Source: Haematobia irritans (taxonomy: Eukaryota; Arthropoda; Insecta; Diptera; Muscidae). From it: a stretch of 64,000 bases of DNA. Position 1 is the stretch's first letter. Every line of letters starts with the position of its first letter. Below the pieces are notes generated by a model that was not told the origin of the DNA, searched no databases, and worked only from the letters and a program-made list of their open reading frames with translations. Position numbers and translations under genes: made by a program. This document shows, in pieces, positions 23,001 to 32,914 of this stretch. The stretch lies in the NCBI RefSeq assembly GCF_050003625.1, contig NC_134401.1:94590852-94654851 (forward strand). Direction: 5' to 3'.

Positions 23001-24426
23001 GACATTTATGTGCATGTTGCGTTGGATCATGGCAGGGTGGTTCACATGAGAGACATTTGAATCTGAAAAATATAATTATTTGAATAGGTCCGTTGGAAAT
23101 AGTCAACACAAAAATATATGAAAAGTTCAGCATAAGTATCCTCCACCATGGATCGTATAAAAGGAATTCTAAAAATATCAAACGAAACGGAAAAAATTCT
23201 GAAAGGTCGATTTCCGACTTTTGATATCTCTATGACACGTAAGACGTCATATTTTGAGATCGCTTATATGAGTTATTCTTAGAGATCTTGACGTGCAAGT
23301 TGATCCCATTAAAAGTTATGCTATTCGGAATAAAAATTCGACCAGGACGTATAAAAACTAGTGTGGGGATTTGTTTATACGAAAGCTATATCTGGTCGAG
23401 GATCTTTGAGATTACTACGGAATTTCAAGCCAATCTTGTAAGTCACGAGGATGTTATAGAAATTAAATCTATACACATCGAAACATACTCCGATCAAAAT
23501 ATAGTGATTATAATCCACTGAAGTATTTGATCAGTGGATTATAGACAGTACATCTCTAGATCGACTCGGATTCTCATGACGGCAAAGACTATATATACGT
23601 ATCTCACAACGAAATCGATATAAAATTAATATTTGCGCTAAAATTTAAATGACGAAATTAGTAGAACGCTATGGTGGAGGGCGTACAAAATTATCCAAAT
23701 CATAAGAAATAATATCATTTTAACACAAAAACAGCAATACTGCTGGTTGTTCATTACCTTTTTCTCATACGTCGTTTGGCTTTTGAATGCCTCCTTTTTT
23801 ATTTAAGTTTAGGTTTTAGCATATGTATGTTTTTACAATATGAGCATATTAAAAATGTGGTGGATTGAAAGAGTAAACAAATTTCGGGATATTGTAATTA
23901 TTAGCAATAGCAATAAATTTTAATATTTTACAATAAAAAGCTATTGTCGTCTAGAGTTATCTACCAAATTCTTACCTCGAATGTTGTTTTTGTATGGAAT
24001 ATAAGCCAGAAAAAATAATTTGCAAATTAAAAGTTTAAAAATTAATAAATTTTGCCCACAGTAGGGACATGAAATAATACATTTGTCGCAGACACAAATC
24101 ACAAAATAATTTTCGTCGGCAAAAATGTTGTCCCGAGATTCAATATTTTGAAATCCCGAATACCGGGATTTTTCAAAATCAATCCCGAATGACAGCCCTA
24201 CAACGAATACAACAATCTTTCTCGTATTATTTTTCAATAATGCGACGGTATTTATAAATATATAACTATAGTTTTCAATGTAACCAAAATTATTAGTCTT
24301 ACCTCGGATGTTGTGTTTGTATGGAATTTACGGCAGGCACGGGAAACTCTTTACTATTTGTGTTGTGCTCTGTATCCATCATATTTTCTTGGTTTTCATC
24401 TAATAAACTTCCGGTGCTAATTTCTC
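19941..24426 (-). CDS. sax: BMP/activin type I receptor kinase, likely saxophone (5' exons missing)
   Basis: Nine minus-strand exons join in frame with consensus splice sites. They encode a cysteine-rich ligand-binding ectodomain, one membrane span, the TSGSGSG GS box, and a complete Ser/Thr kinase ending DYDEVCV. Type I receptors sit in the plasma membrane, are phosphorylated at the GS box by type II receptors, and phosphorylate the Smad Mad. Kinase landmarks seen: GRGKYGEVW glycine loop, IAVKIFF lysine, HRDLKSKN catalytic loop, [17 protein letters not shown] and a C-terminal PALRIKKT. Sax is preferred over Tkv and Babo because of phrases I recall from Drosophila Sax ([49 protein letters not shown] end). 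The signal peptide must lie in an upstream exon I could not identify. All splice phases agree and no frameshift is seen, so the gene looks functional. Confidence 0.88.
20156..20381 (-). CDS. sax: sax kinase exon (F helix region)
   Basis: 226 nt encoding [23 protein letters not shown] through NRWSSDP. The first base completes a Ser codon split with the previous exon. Donor GTATG at 20151-20155. Confidence 0.88.
20490..20533. repeat. 19-bp perfect inverted repeat in a sax intron
   Basis: Arms 20490-20508 (TAACCTCCATTTGGAATAG) and 20515-20533 with a 6-nt loop. The intron (20382-20639) has no other feature. Probably a small foldback remnant; too short for a typical animal pre-miRNA. Confidence 0.7.
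20640..20827 (-). CDS. sax: sax kinase exon (catalytic and activation loops)
   Basis: 188 nt encoding [22 protein letters not shown] and [13 protein letters not shown]. Donor GTAAATG at 20633-20639; acceptor TTTTTTAG before it in transcript order. Confidence 0.88.
20891..21113 (-). CDS. sax: sax kinase exon (N-lobe, alpha-C to hinge)
   Basis: 223 nt encoding [17 protein letters not shown] through IFGTE. The first base completes a Ser codon. Donor GTAGTAAC. Confidence 0.88.
21173..21387 (-). CDS. sax: sax GS box and glycine loop exon
   Basis: 215 nt encoding [29 protein letters not shown] and IAVKIFF. This holds the type II receptor phosphorylation segment and the ATP-binding lysine. Confidence 0.9.
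21459..21679 (-). CDS. sax: sax transmembrane exon
   Basis: 221 nt. A hydrophobic span ([22 protein letters not shown]) is followed by RRYHRKR, the expected cytoplasmic stop-transfer charge, then the juxtamembrane SAGDSTLR that leads into the GS box. Confidence 0.88.
21680..22704 (-). other. sax intron, with a MITE
   Basis: A/T-rich intron of about 1 kb. The only feature recognised is the MITE at 22449-22619. Confidence 0.7.
22449..22619. mobile_element. 171-bp MITE (AGGTAGAATTA), TTA target
   Basis: Ends AGGTAGAATTACATACCATG and, inverted, AGGTTGAATTATACACCATG, flanked by TTA on both sides (22446-22448, 22620-22622). Looks like a PIF/Harbinger-type MITE. Confidence 0.75.
22705..22927 (-). 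CDS. sax: sax ectodomain exon
   Basis: 223 nt. Encodes [25 protein letters not shown] and [10 protein letters not shown]; the last is the conserved C-terminal CCxxxxCN box of type I receptor ectodomains. Confidence 0.88.
22987..23062 (-). CDS. sax: sax ectodomain mini-exon
   Basis: 76 nt encoding [25 protein letters not shown], the N-terminal cysteines of the ligand-binding domain. The single leading base completes an Arg codon from the upstream exon. Confidence 0.82.
23063..24302 (-). other. sax intron, 1.24 kb
   Basis: A/T-rich, no coding signal. Contains a fragment of the TAGGGCTGTC hAT family near 24120-24200. Confidence 0.6.
24120..24200 (-). mobile_element. hAT fragment (TAGGGCTGTC type)
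   Basis: On the minus strand begins TAGGGCTGTCATTCGGGATT and continues with CCCGGTATTCGGGATT repeats, matching the ends of the hAT in the array. The partner end was not found with confidence. Confidence 0.55.
24303..24426 (-). CDS. sax: sax N-terminal ectodomain exon
   Basis: 124 nt encoding [41 protein letters not shown], low-complexity and acidic. The first two bases (ga) complete a codon, so another exon lies upstream. Assigned by reading-frame and splice agreement (donor CCGAG|GTAAGA), not by sequence recognition. Confidence 0.7.
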
Positions 24427-24843
24427 CTTAAAGAATTAAAATAAATATCACATTTATATAAAATATGTTTCACAGTATCGTAATAATGCTAGAATATTTT
24501 TCTCTCGGACATTGTTGTACTTTATGTTTTATGTATACACACCACCAACAAAATGGAAATTTTAATTGGCTATTTGGGTTTGAAGATTTATCTCCCGAAT
24601 AAATTCAAATGTCTTAATTGGCTATTTGGGTTTTAAGATTTATCTTCCGAATAAATTCAAATGTTTTTAAACAAACTCTAAACAAATTAGTTTTATAATC
24701 GTCGCCTCTATGTATTTGCGTCTGGCCAGCCAAATTCAAAAGCGTTCACTCTTTACCCCTTAGCGCTCCCACGTCCCTGATAGGTTGTGATTTATGATAG
24801 TAGGGGGCAAATTGAGATTTGGAGCGCATTTTTGACATTATAT
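24427..24843. other. Presumed sax intron, left flank of I element
   Basis: Holds a short direct repeat of 'ttaattggctatttgggtt' (near 24564 and 24616). Ends in the target duplication tgacattatat (24833-24843). Confidence 0.5.
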
Positions 24844-24972
24844 TTTTTTTTTTTTTTTTTTTCCTTTTAAGTTGCTCCCAATGCCGATGAAAAAAAACAC
24901 CCTTATTGGAAGACTTATTTGGCCCGGAATCACAAAGCCAACACTAATAGACATCGCAATGCTGTGATGAAA

Positions 24973-27900
24973 CTAAATGCATGGACCAGTCTTCTCCAAG
25001 AAATCCGCTAAAATGCTCAAACCTTCTATACCAAATTTGTCAACAAATTGTTCAATATCAAATATACCATCCAATTCGGTGAAGTGCGTTCTTTCCAAGA
25101 AAAATCTAGGGCATTCAAAAATCACATGGGATGGGGTCTCCACCCCACCACATGACTCACACTCTGGAGAATCAGCTACTCGCACCTTATAAAGTGTAGA
25201 ATTGCAGAATGCATTGTCACTCAGTATTCTATTAATTGCTTTACACTGAAGAGTATTCACTGCCACATTACCGAACCACGGCTTCTTCCGCACCGTCGGA
25301 AAGATTCTGAAGTAACAGGAATTTCGTACTGACGCCTCTTGTATATATTCCGTTGACCATTTCAACCACAATTTTTCCTCTATTGTACGAATAGCATCAC
25401 CTAAGGGCCATTTCAAATCTAAACGCCATCCCTCTTCAAATGCCTTTTTCGCTGCTTCATCCACTTTCTCATTGTGAGGTATTCCCATGTGCCCGGGAAT
25501 GAAATGTATTTCGATGCTTCCACAGTGTTCATTTGCAAGAGCCAGAAATTGATGTGCCAAAAAATTAAGTCCTCCGTTGTTTTTAAGCGCTTGAACTCCA
25601 GCTAGACTATCCGTTAAAAATGCAATATTTGTCAGCCCGTTGTTTGTAGCAAATTCAAGAGCTTTATATAACGCAACAAGCTCCGCCGACATAGAAGACA
25701 GTCTTTTGGTGACACAGAAGGCCTGAACCAAACCAGAAGCCTGGTGGTAGAAAGCAGCCCCCGTATATTCAGCATGCACTGAGCCATCCGTGAAGATTAA
25801 ATCAAACTTTCTATCTTGTAGATCCGCCTCCTTCTCCAACCTCAGACTCCTAACCAGTTCAACGCTAGCTTCAGCCTTATTTTTGACAGCTCCTTTGAAA
25901 AAGTCCTCATCAAACTTTATATTACTTGGCTTAATGATTGATTCAGAGATCTGTGCGACGTCTTCAAAAATATGCTGGAATTGATGATAGATTCTGTAGT
26001 AACTAGAATTCAATGGACGATCCCGAACAGCCATTATCTCCTTTGCCGGAAGGTTCAACGCAAAAACTTTTATTAGTTCCTTTGCCGTTGCCAATTCAAA
26101 TCTCTTGTCAGGAGGCAATTCACCAGCCATATGATATATGACTGAAACAGGTGTTGTGCGTATGAGACCCAGGGCCTTTCTCAGGACATTATTAAGGCAA
26201 CTTTTAATTCTGCCAGAAGCAACTTGAGACATATTTGAAAGAGCCGAGGCTCCATATTCAGCTTTCGACCTCACAAATGCTTTATAAAAAAGTAATGCCT
26301 TAATCGGATGCACTCCAAAACGACACCCATTGATAATATTCATGAAGCGGCATTTCTTTTCAATCTCCCTGATCGTAAAGTCCACATGTTCGTTCGACGA
26401 ACCATTTGTCGAGATCACCACACCTAGGTATTTCATTTCCTGTACTTGATTCAGGAGTGTGTTTTCAACGCATATGTTCAAATCTCGTTGTCTTCTGTTA
26501 AAGTGAACCACACTTGTCTTGGCCATGTTGAAATTAAGACTCTTTTCATTACATCTTGCCTTAAAGTCAATAATTTTAGACTGAAGCAATGTCTTGGTAC
26601 TGTTAAAATCCTTGTCATAACAGATCAAAACAAAGTCATCTGCATATTGAAATAAACGACATTGACTCGAATTGACATGATGAAGTGAAATGGTGTATAA
26701 GTTAAAAAGAATTGGACTCAGCCCACTCCCTTGAGCTAGTCCACCAAATGTCTCTTTCGACTTTGTCCCGCAAATTAATATCCTTTCTCTAAAAAATTCA
26801 TAGATCCACCAAGTAATGTGACTGTTAAAGCCCAAAATTTCCATGACATCCTTCAGAACCTCTATATCTGTGCAATCATACGCTTTCTCCACATCAACAC
26901 ACATACCCATTACATGCATTGACCTCGACTTCAGGTCGGCCACAAAATTCACAAGGTCGTTTATGCACATGGCTGTCGAATGATGAGGTCTAAAGGCATA
27001 AGAGCGTTCAGGGAGCAGGTTAAATGATCTGATATGTTCATTAATCAGATTTTTCAGCACACCTTCTATTAATTTGACATGTACACTCAGAAGCGATATC
27101 GGTCTAAAGTTTACGATCATGGTGGCATCTTTGTTCCTCTTTGGGACCGGCGTTAAAAGAATTCTCCTCCAGGAATTAGGAAAAATACCGTCCTCGAAAA
27201 GCTTCTTCAGGATTTCGAAAAACGCAATTCTGTCTGAGTCCTTTAAATTAATAATCATTTCATAAGTTATCTTATCAGCACCAGCTGCAGATCCGGGATT
27301 TCTTGATCTAATGAACGATTCAAAATCACATACTCCGAATTGAGGTAATGGGTCTCTATTTTTAAAATCAGTTGAGAGCGGCGGCGGGATGTTAATGGGA
27401 GCAGATTCTGTGACCATATTGATAAAACACTCTTTCTGTTCCTCATTCCAGATGTTGTTTATATTTTTTTCCTTACCAAATTTCCGCACGTTCTTCACTT
27501 TATCCCAAACCTCCCTCGGAGAGCAAGCCGAAGAGACTTCAGAGAGGAAGGCTTGAAAATTCGATTTCTTTAAAGTTCCAATATAGTTCTTCAATTCATT
27601 GTCAGCCATAATCCAATCTTGACAGTTCTCATAAGTTCTGTATCGGTGATATTTCAATCTAAGAGCATTGCGCCTTCGAAATAATCTTGAGGCCTCGGGG
27701 TCCCACCATGGTTTGGGTTTATATTTGTTCCTAGAATCTATGTATTCCGAACAATTTTGAATTATAGAATCCATTTTGGAACTGAATTCCTCATATGAGG
27801 TGCCCACACTCAAACGACTAACACCGTCTAATACACGGCGATGGCACACTTTGTAGAAACCCCTTGGTGCCGGATCAATATCACAGATTTCAATTACAAT

Positions 27901-28539
27901 GGGAAAATGATTACTGTTAGTCAGTTTTGCCTTCCGAACAGACCAACTCGGATTTCGAACAAAGTTTCTGCAGAACGTAACATCAAGAAAAGAGAATTGG
28001 CCATCACGAACAGAAAAAGTGTAGTCACCAGTGTTGAGACAGCAAAAAGAAGAACCATACATCAAATCTGCAAGAATGTCACCTCTCGTATCAGAAACTG
28101 GAGACCCCCAAAGATGCGATTTGGCATTCAAATCACCGCCAAAAATCATCGGAAGGGACATGTTCTCAACAGAGTCAATGAAACTGGAAATAATCGCCTT
28201 AAAAGCACCGTTTGAGGTATTAGGTGGTATGTAAGCCGAAACAACACAGACATTTTTCCTCAAATTATGAGTACGAATACCAACCACTTCCCCAACAGGA
28301 AATTTGTCCAAAATTGAAAATGATATATCTCTTCTAATGTAGATGCCTACACCTCCATATCCATCACTCCTGTTCTTATAAACATAATTAAAATTACAAA
28401 TGCTTGTAGTCGAATTATCAGTCAACCATGTTTCAGACAGTAGTGCTATGTCTATCTTGTTAGTCTCAAGAAATAATTCCAAGACATCTTTGTTCTCTCT
28501 CTTTCTCAGGCTCTGAATATTCAGTTGTAAAATTCTCAT
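24973..28539 (-). CDS. I-element ORF2: endonuclease, RT, RNase H
   Basis: 1188 aa. Residues 1-220 are an APE-type endonuclease (SETWL near 35, GGDLNAK near 135); its usual SDH motif reads SNH at about 209-211. RT spans about 450-720, with RPISLL, an FRPHHST block, VDVEKAYD motif A (Asp 549), GLAQGSGLSP and YADD at 632-635. RNase H follows at about 912-1035 with TDGS, SAELVAL, TDSLAG and a VDEAAK block. A cysteine cluster CESCGG...H...C lies near the C-terminus. The enzyme nicks the target, primes reverse transcription there and probably removes template RNA. Whether Asn for Asp in the SNH motif impairs endonuclease activity cannot be told from sequence. Confidence 0.92.
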   Translation of the reverse strand: MRILQLNIQSLRKRENKDVLELFLETNKIDIALLSETWLTDNSTTSICNFNYVYKNRSDGYGGVGIYIRRDISFSILDKFPVGEVVGIRTHNLRKNVCVVSAYIPPNTSNGAFKAIISSFIDSVENMSLPMIFGGDLNAKSHLWGSPVSDTRGDILADLMYGSSFCCLNTGDYTFSVRDGQFSFLDVTFCRNFVRNPSWSVRKAKLTNSNHFPIVIEICDIDPAPRGFYKVCHRRVLDGVSRLSVGTSYEEFSSKMDSIIQNCSEYIDSRNKYKPKPWWDPEASRLFRRRNALRLKYHRYRTYENCQDWIMADNELKNYIGTLKKSNFQAFLSEVSSACSPREVWDKVKNVRKFGKEKNINNIWNEEQKECFINMVTESAPINIPPPLSTDFKNRDPLPQFGVCDFESFIRSRNPGSAAGADKITYEMIINLKDSDRIAFFEILKKLFEDGIFPNSWRRILLTPVPKRNKDATMIVNFRPISLLSVHVKLIEGVLKNLINEHIRSFNLLPERSYAFRPHHSTAMCINDLVNFVADLKSRSMHVMGMCVDVEKAYDCTDIEVLKDVMEILGFNSHITWWIYEFFRERILICGTKSKETFGGLAQGSGLSPILFNLYTISLHHVNSSQCRLFQYADDFVLICYDKDFNSTKTLLQSKIIDFKARCNEKSLNFNMAKTSVVHFNRRQRDLNICVENTLLNQVQEMKYLGVVISTNGSSNEHVDFTIREIEKKCRFMNIINGCRFGVHPIKALLFYKAFVRSKAEYGASALSNMSQVASGRIKSCLNNVLRKALGLIRTTPVSVIYHMAGELPPDKRFELATAKELIKVFALNLPAKEIMAVRDRPLNSSYYRIYHQFQHIFEDVAQISESIIKPSNIKFDEDFFKGAVKNKAEASVELVRSLRLEKEADLQDRKFDLIFTDGSVHAEYTGAAFYHQASGLVQAFCVTKRLSSMSAELVALYKALEFATNNGLTNIAFLTDSLAGVQALKNNGGLNFLAHQFLALANEHCGSIEIHFIPGHMGIPHNEKVDEAAKKAFEEGWRLDLKWPLGDAIRTIEEKLWLKWSTEYIQEASVRNSCYFRIFPTVRKKPWFGNVAVNTLQCKAINRILSDNAFCNSTLYKVRVADSPECESCGGVETPSHVIFECPRFFLERTHFTELDGIFDIEQFVDKFGIEGLSILADFLEKTGPCI

Positions 28540-28578
28540 CTTTTCTTTAACAATAATAATACAATGAAAAAAACAAAA

Positions 28579-30042
28579 TTACACTGAGAGGCTAGTGGCC
28601 CCCCCAGCTTTTATCAACTCGACGTCTTGCGTAGCAAAAAAGCGATTCATATCTTGATGAAGATCTTGAATGAAGTTCAAATGGTCTCCTCCGGAGCCAT
28701 TTGCACCCACAACAATGTAATTATTTAATTTCTTAGCTAATTCATTTATAGCTCTCTCAAAACCAGATGTCTTCAAATTCTCCGCTGCAATAATACCTAC
28801 ACCGTTTGGAGCTTTATACGTCTCACCTTCTTGTAAAGCAGCCTGGTGCTCTTTTTGTGTCCTTCTTGCGTTAGCCTCCTCTCGTTCCTTATTTATATTC
28901 AGTTTGGCGACTCGCGCAAACGAAAATTGTTTATGAAGATCTTTTGCTGCATCAAGATTGTTGCTCACATTGCTGTTATTAGCGAAAGGCTTAAAGTTCG
29001 GCTTGTGCCGAATGGGGGGAAAAGCCACATCAAGATTTTGATCCAAAATATCAAACCTATTCGAAAAAATGGCAGAATATTTAGATCTTGCCTCTCGGAT
29101 GGATAGATTCTCAACGACCATGATTTTTTTAATTCTAAAAGCCTTTTCCCTTGCAGGGCAGTCGCGGCTATTGGAAGGGTGCGCCAGTCCACAGTTAGAG
29201 CATGTGATCGGGTTACTGCAATTATTCGGGTCAACCACTTCGTGGCGTTGGAAGCAAATACGACAATTAGCAGGTGATTTGCAGTGATCTGCAAAATGGT
29301 TAAATCGGAAACACCGATAGCATTGACCAAAGGGGATAAAATGGTGTACCCTCAATTTTGCACCACTATAGTCAATAACCTCTGGCAATTTGCGCCCCTT
29401 GAAGATGACCTTCACTCTCCTTGTATTTATGGTCTCTCCTCTTTCTTTTCTAGTCATTCGAATAATATCCAAAATCGTTGTCTCATTGGTTTTTAAATCC
29501 TCTTTTAGCTCCTCTGTGGAAATTTCTTCCGGTACATTATAAATAACTCCTACTATAGACACGAAGTGAGCCAATATTCTGGCCTGATATCCACCTTCAC
29601 TTAAACGGGCATCCTTCACGAAGTTATTTGCCGAAGCACCATCTTTGAAGACAACTTTCACTCTTCCATACCCAACTTTAACAATTTCCAGAATATTGGG
29701 TATATTTAACGTTTTGAGGAATCTAGCCGCAGCCATGGTGTTAATCGGCTTTCTTTCGTTGCCAGACGTAAAAGTTTCTAAAAACGTTAAAAAGGGGCCT
29801 TCGCTTGTTGCATCATATTCATAAACACGGCTAGAATTAGTCAGCATGGTCGATTGGTTCACCTGAGAACCTCCAGATGTTTTAACATCACGGCGACCCT
29901 CTAATCTCGGTACCTTAGTGCCTTGCTTGTCCAGACTTTCCTCTCTTCCTCCTAGTTTATTCCGGCTTCTAGATCTGCATCTTCGCCCAATGTCCGGTGG
30001 TGGTGGAATTGGCGGGACATTTGCCTCAGTCCCATTCGGCAT
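28579..30042 (-). CDS. I-element ORF1: Gag-like nucleic-acid-binding protein
   Basis: 487 aa. A Pro-rich, Arg/Ser-rich N-terminus (1-60) is followed by an RRM-like middle (about 100-235) and three zinc knuckles at 241-254, 260-275 and 281-295. The first is CX2CX4HX4C; the others have altered spacing, as usual for I and jockey ORF1 proteins. Expected to coat the element RNA and form the transposition particle. It lies 39 nt upstream of ORF2 in transcript order; how ORF2 is translated is not shown. Confidence 0.9.
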   Translation of the reverse strand: MPNGTEANVPPIPPPPDIGRRCRSRSRNKLGGREESLDKQGTKVPRLEGRRDVKTSGGSQVNQSTMLTNSSRVYEYDATSEGPFLTFLETFTSGNERKPINTMAAARFLKTLNIPNILEIVKVGYGRVKVVFKDGASANNFVKDARLSEGGYQARILAHFVSIVGVIYNVPEEISTEELKEDLKTNETTILDIIRMTRKERGETINTRRVKVIFKGRKLPEVIDYSGAKLRVHHFIPFGQCYRCFRFNHFADHCKSPANCRICFQRHEVVDPNNCSNPITCSNCGLAHPSNSRDCPAREKAFRIKKIMVVENLSIREARSKYSAIFSNRFDILDQNLDVAFPPIRHKPNFKPFANNSNVSNNLDAAKDLHKQFSFARVAKLNINKEREEANARRTQKEHQAALQEGETYKAPNGVGIIAAENLKTSGFERAINELAKKLNNYIVVGANGSGGDHLNFIQDLHQDMNRFFATQDVELIKAGGATSLSV

Positions 30043-30262
30043 TTTTACCGCCTATAAACAAAAATCAGCAAATACACCTTGCCAATAATAGGTAACAATT
30101 TTTCTTTTCCAAATCAAAAAGAAAAGAGAAACCAAATAGATAGAATTTCACAATCTTCTTGATTTCGAAAAACCGCAGTGATCAAGTTCCGTGAAGCTCA
30201 GCCTTGAAAAAACACAACCTTGCTTGACGAACGACGCTCACGAATGTGTTAATTATACTTTG

Positions 30263-30413
30263 TGACATTATATTTGCCGTCGTCCCATTACACAACTAAG
30301 CCGAATAGAAACAAACGACGTTGGATGTTTCATGCTGGAAAATTCAGACGCTTTGTTATTGAACACATCATTCTCAATCGACGAAAAACGAATTAATATT
30401 TGACCAGTACTAA
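30263..30413. other. Flank between I element and MITE cluster
   Basis: Starts with the second copy of tgacattatat and runs to the TAA duplication of the next MITE. No gene signal seen. Confidence 0.5.
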
Positions 30414-30655
30414 TGCGCTTTACAGATTATCAGTTATTCCGGACGGAATGTCGGTGTTTGTAAAGAATCTTACAGTGTGTCGGATCGATACGACTTGTCG
30501 GCGATGACTAAATAATCGGTAAATGTGTTATCGATCCCATAAACATGCAGCAGTATCGATTATGCCTTCGGACTTCACTTATATTGTGCACAATATATGG
30601 GATATGTTCGACTCGAGCACTGTCGTCCGGAATAACTGATAGTCTGTAAAGCGCA
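30414..30655 (-). mobile_element. TGCGCTTTACAG MITE, copy 1 (242 bp)
   Basis: Inverted ends TGCGCTTTACAGATTATCAG and CTGATAGTCTGTAAAGCGCA, flanked by TAA (30411-30413, 30656-30658). Likely PIF/Harbinger-type (TWA duplication). Copies 2 and 3 are in the opposite orientation. Confidence 0.85.
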
Positions 30656-30784
30656 TAAAGCAAACCAAATTAAAAGTGAAAACAAACTGAATATACGATT
30701 ACTCTTTTCAAAGCCGAAAATAGCTTATCATGAATAGTCCAAAGAATCAAATAAATAAGTTTCATTCCTTAAGGTAGGTATTAA

Positions 30785-31467
30785 CCCTGCCAACATTTTT
30801 TAAATTTGGGGGCGCTTTTGAGAATCCCCACTACGTCGAAAACAATCATATACGACATCAAAAACTCGTCGGAAAAGCGCAGTCACTATTGAGAAGTTGT
30901 ACCACGCCAAGTTACTACGAAAAAGTTTCTCATCAGTGCAATTATTAGGTGCCTATTTAGATCAATTTCGAAGGACGCCAATAAGAACCCCTGCAAACTA
31001 TCAGAAAAAGTGCATTTTAAGGTAATTGTAGAAGAATCATTGTGGTCAAGTAAAACACGATTGTGTAGATGTTTATTGATTTGATTAAACATTTATAATT
31101 TCTTATAAATATAACATTTTTCGGTTTATCTCATCACATTTAACATAATTTTTTGCATTAATAAAAGAATGATGTTGAGTTTTAAGTAGCAAGTTACATA
31201 TTGCAGCGTCTATCAGCCAGTTTGTTTATTTTCGATGGAGACAGCGTGCCTGGAAAAATATTTAAATAAAATATAACACGCTGGTTGCGCTTGGCGTTTC
31301 ACAAAAAATAAAATGGCTCTTCTAACAGTAGTGATGGCAAAATACTTTCATGTACATTTTGTACTTTTTGATATGCTTCCCCCATCACAGTTCGCGATGG
31401 TTGTGGTGACATTTATGAGTCTGTGGTAGCGATGAGGATGAAATGGAACTTTCAAATGCTGGCAGGG
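30785..31467 (+). mobile_element. CCCTGCC element, copy 8 (internal deletion)
   Basis: 683 bp, target duplication AA. Shortened by roughly 90-100 bp near 31250 relative to full copies. Confidence 0.8.
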
Positions 31468-31512
31468 AAGTTCGAGTTTAAGGTGAGTATTAAGTTCGAG
31501 TTTAACCGCTAA

Positions 31513-32480
31513 GGGTGGGTACTATGTTCCGTTTTCGAGTTGAAAATCACTTTATTTTCGCGATTGCTTTTCATGAAATAATCAAAATTATAAATGAAAA
31601 CAAACATATTCCTGTAAAGTCTTGCCGAAATCTAGAGGAACAAGACCCTGCCAACATTTTTTGAATTTGGGGACTCTTTTGAGAATCCCCACTACGTCGA
31701 AAACAATCATATACGACATCAAAAACTCGTCGGAAAAGCGCCGTCACTATTGAGAAGTTGTACCACGCCAAGTTACTACAAAAATGTTTCGCATGAGTGC
31801 AATTATTAGGTGCCTTTATAGATCAATTTAGAACGACGCCAATAAGGGACCCTCCAAACAATCAGAAAAAGTGCATTTTATGATAGTTGTAAAAGAATCA
31901 TTGTGGTCGAGTAAAACACGTTTGTTTAGATATTTATTAATTTGATTAAACATTTACAAATTCTTAAAAATATAACATTTATACCACTATCACATTACAT
32001 TTAACATAATTTTTGGCATTAATGATGATGTTGAGTTACAAGTAGCGAGTTACATGTTGCTGCGTCTATCAAGGCAGCGTGTCTGTAAAATATCTGAAGA
32101 ACAATCACTTTATTCCATTTGGAAAATCACCAAATTGTTCACCAATATACCTTTCACAATTTTAAGCGTATAATCTATGTTTTCAGAACTTTATTTTCAT
32201 TTTTATTTAATTAAAATATAACAAGCTGGTTGCGCTTGGCGTTTCACAAAAAAAAAATGGCTTTTTTTAACAGTAGGGATTGCAAATTACTTGCATGTAC
32301 TTTTTGATGTACCTTTTCATGATGGTTGAAGTGACATTTACGAGTCTGTGGTAACGATAAGGTTGAAATGGAACTTTGAAACTGCGTATCAATTGAGTTA
32401 ATTTATCTGCTTTATATTGAAGTATTTTAATAAAGTAACCGCGAAAATTTCAACTCGAAAAGCGAACATAGTACTTACCT
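31513..32480 (+). mobile_element. AGGTGGGTA MITE with nested CCCTGCC element
   Basis: Ends GGGTGGGTACTATGTTC and GAACATAGTACTTACCT, flanked by TAA. The body matches the array MITE (11887-12106), here split by CCCTGCC copy 9. Confidence 0.75.
31646..32380 (+). mobile_element. CCCTGCC element, copy 9 (right end lost)
   Basis: Left end CCCTGCCAACATTTTTTG is intact. The right end stops at 'ggaactttgaaa' without tgctggcaggg, and about 50 bp near 32075 is missing. Confidence 0.75.
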
Positions 32481-32672
32481 TAAAATCGTATTTTTTTTAC
32501 TAAAGTGAAAACTAAATCAGTAAAAAAAGGCATAAAATTATACATATTTGTTGCAGATTTCATTATAACTTGATGGGGAATAGCCCAAAGCAAATTTTCA
32601 CAAAGTTTGTATTCCTTAAAATGGATTATTAAAGAAAAGTAATCGTGAGAAAATGGTGATTTTAGCGGCTAA

Positions 32673-32892
32673 TGCGCTTTAACGACTGCCAGTTCGTGTC
32701 GAACATATCCCATATATTGTGCACATTATAAGTTAATTCCGAAGACATAATCGATACTACCGCATGTTTATGGGATCGATAACACATTTACCGATTATTT
32801 AGTCATCGCCGACAAGTCGTATCGATCCGACACACTGTAAGATTATTTACAAACACCGACATTCCGTACGGAATAACTGTCTGTAAAGCGCA
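32673..32892 (+). mobile_element. TGCGCTTTACAG MITE, copy 2 (220 bp)
   Basis: Shortened left end (TGCGCTTTAACGACTGCCAG); right end CTGTCTGTAAAGCGCA. Left flank TAA, right flank ttt, so the duplication is not preserved. Confidence 0.75.
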
Positions 32893-32914
32893 TTTATTTT
32901 TTTTTAACACAATA

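Larger units (their letters stand above)
24844..30262 (-). mobile_element. Full-length I-clade non-LTR retrotransposon
   Basis: About 5.4 kb on the minus strand: roughly 220-nt 5' UTR (30043-30262), ORF1, a 39-nt gap, ORF2, a short 3' UTR and a poly(A) tail (T-run 24843-24862 on the plus strand). Flanks share tgacattatat (24833-24843 and 30263-30273), the target duplication. Both ORFs are uninterrupted, so this is probably a recent insertion, placed in what appears to be a 5' intron of sax. The I-clade call rests on ORF1 zinc knuckles plus an RNase H domain in ORF2. Confidence 0.9.
30772..32669 (+). mobile_element. Composite AGGTGGGTA-family MITE, interrupted
   Basis: Begins AGGTAGGTATTAA after TTA (30769-30771). 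Interrupted by a CCCTGCC element, it then resumes with aagttcgagtttaa blocks, holds another MITE (31513-32480), and continues with the 'aaagtgaaaactaaatcagt' body shared with 47667-47962. Its far end is replaced by the TGCGCTTTA MITE at 32673. Confidence 0.55.

Noticed and set aside
24977..29496. Plus-strand ORFs opposite the I element
   Set aside because: Antisense shadows of ORF1 and ORF2.
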